From Sphingomonas rubra (GTDB lineage Bacteria; Pseudomonadota; Alphaproteobacteria; Sphingomonadales; Sphingomonadaceae): a DNA stretch of 64,000 nt. Where the stretch lies: the NCBI RefSeq assembly GCF_900115745.1, contig NZ_FOXP01000005.1, positions 124,001 to 188,000 on the forward strand. The letters are read 5' to 3'. Position 1 is the first letter of the stretch. Each line of letters begins with the position of its first letter. Made by a program: the position numbers and the translations under genes. This document shows, piece by piece, positions 63,586-64,000 of this stretch. The notes under the pieces were generated by a model. It had not been told where the DNA came from. It saw only the letters and a program-made list of their open reading frames with translations, and made no database searches.

Positions 63586-64000
63586 CGTCGGCGGCGGACC
63601 GGCGGGGTCGTGGAAGGTCACCCTGCCCTGCACGCGCGCCGAGGCGGAGGCGATCGATGCCGGCCCGGAACTGCCGCTCGATCCCGCGCCGACGCTGGCG
63701 ACCAGCGAGGAGGTGCTCGACGACGCGGAGGCGTGGCGGCTCGACGCCTATTTCGCGCAGCAGCCGTCGGCGCACGCGATCGCCGCGATCGCCGCGCTGG
63801 CGCCGAGCGCGGGCGCCGCGCCGCTGGTCGAGCGGCTGGCGGACGAGGATTGGGTGACGATCAGCCAGGCCGGGCTGGCGCCGCTCCATGTCGGCCGTTT
63901 CTTCGTCCACGCCGGTGACGAGACGCCGCCGGCGGGCACGCGCGCGCTCCGCATCGCGGCCGGGCGGGCATTCGGGACGGGACATCACGAGACGACGAGC
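63575..64000 (+). CDS. prmA: Ribosomal protein L11 methyltransferase, N-terminal part (cut by window end)
   Basis: The first 142 codons are open to the last base. PrmA trimethylates L11. The N-terminal domain shows LPCTRAEAEAIDAG and DEDWVTISQAGLAPLHVGRF+FVH, and the SAM-binding domain starts with AAGRAFGTGHHETTS, the PrmA hallmark. The ATG at 63575 is in a different frame from the SDR gene it overlaps by 11 bp, suggesting translational coupling. The rest of the methyltransferase domain is outside the window. Confidence 0.93.
   Translation, partial: MSADVGGGPAGSWKVTLPCTRAEAEAIDAGPELPLDPAPTLATSEEVLDDAEAWRLDAYFAQQPSAHAIAAIAALAPSAGAAPLVERLADEDWVTISQAGLAPLHVGRFFVHAGDETPPAGTRALRIAAGRAFGTGHHETTS

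Overview
The window is very GC-rich, densely packed chromosomal DNA from an alphaproteobacterium, most likely a sphingomonad (Sphingomonas or a close relative). Four things point there: a CtrA-inhibitor gene (sciP, DUF1153); an mdh-sucD-sucA-sucB-lpdA cluster; PHA granule genes; and paired REP-like palindromes of a kind I associate with this group. I see no rRNA, tRNA, CRISPR array, prophage or transposase gene. The first gene (glgX) and the last (prmA) are cut by the window edges.

Layout. 1-3.2 kb: glgX end, periplasmic trehalase, HpcH/CitE-type lyase. 3.2-6.8 kb (-): Mla-type lipid transport operon (STAS-MlaE, MlaF, MlaD, auxiliary lipoprotein). 6.9-12.7 kb (-): DUF445 protein and an RND efflux pair with a recognisable promoter. 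12.9-23 kb: single genes, including SIMPL, GlsB, sciP, mnmA, a CNNM/CorC-type membrane protein, OmpA lipoprotein, DUF892, DUF983, tadA, rpmB, a phytase-like protein, a glycine-zipper protein and a receiver-only response regulator. 23-28.7 kb (-): phaB, hemH, an IorB-like molybdenum hydroxylase subunit and an acyl-CoA ligase. 28.8-33.9 kb (+): an overlapping operon lgt-midA-GNAT-pgeF-(CGS-like)-PRTase. 34-43.6 kb: murA, a Crp/Fnr regulator, clpS, phasin, phaC, an aminotransferase and rsh. 43.8-52 kb (-): lpdA, sucB, sucA, sucD, a GIY-YIG gene and mdh. 52-61 kb: zapE, a thioesterase, sdhB, a ClpP-like protein, an SDR, then a small foreign-looking module (HEXXH protein, HicA, DUF1902, small membrane protein) behind sdhCDA. 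61-64 kb: a soluble chemoreceptor, a 269-bp multi-hairpin element, an SDR and the start of prmA.

How the genes fit together. Most of the TCA section is here: Mdh, SucD, the whole 2-oxoglutarate dehydrogenase complex and all four succinate dehydrogenase subunits. PHA storage is represented by PhaB, PhaC and a phasin, with a candidate operator between phaC and the phasin gene. Envelope functions are Mla transport, Lgt, MurA, RND efflux and OmpA-like lipoproteins. Stress and cell-cycle control comes from Rsh, ClpS, SciP and a candidate CtrA box.

The least conventional content is non-coding. (1) Thirteen loci carry REP-like palindromes, mostly as inverted pairs, including one pair at every junction of the mdh-suc-lpd cluster. 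One of these pairs is split around a GIY-YIG nuclease gene that sits where sucC would be expected. (2) Two 127-nt copies of a conserved, possibly structured element lie directly behind tadA and the PRTase gene. (3) A 269-bp nested inverted-repeat element lies near 62.7 kb. (4) A quasi-palindrome duplicates the 3' end of lpdA. The most interesting coding unit is the low-GC DUF1902-HicA-HEXXH module that separates sdhA from sdhB.
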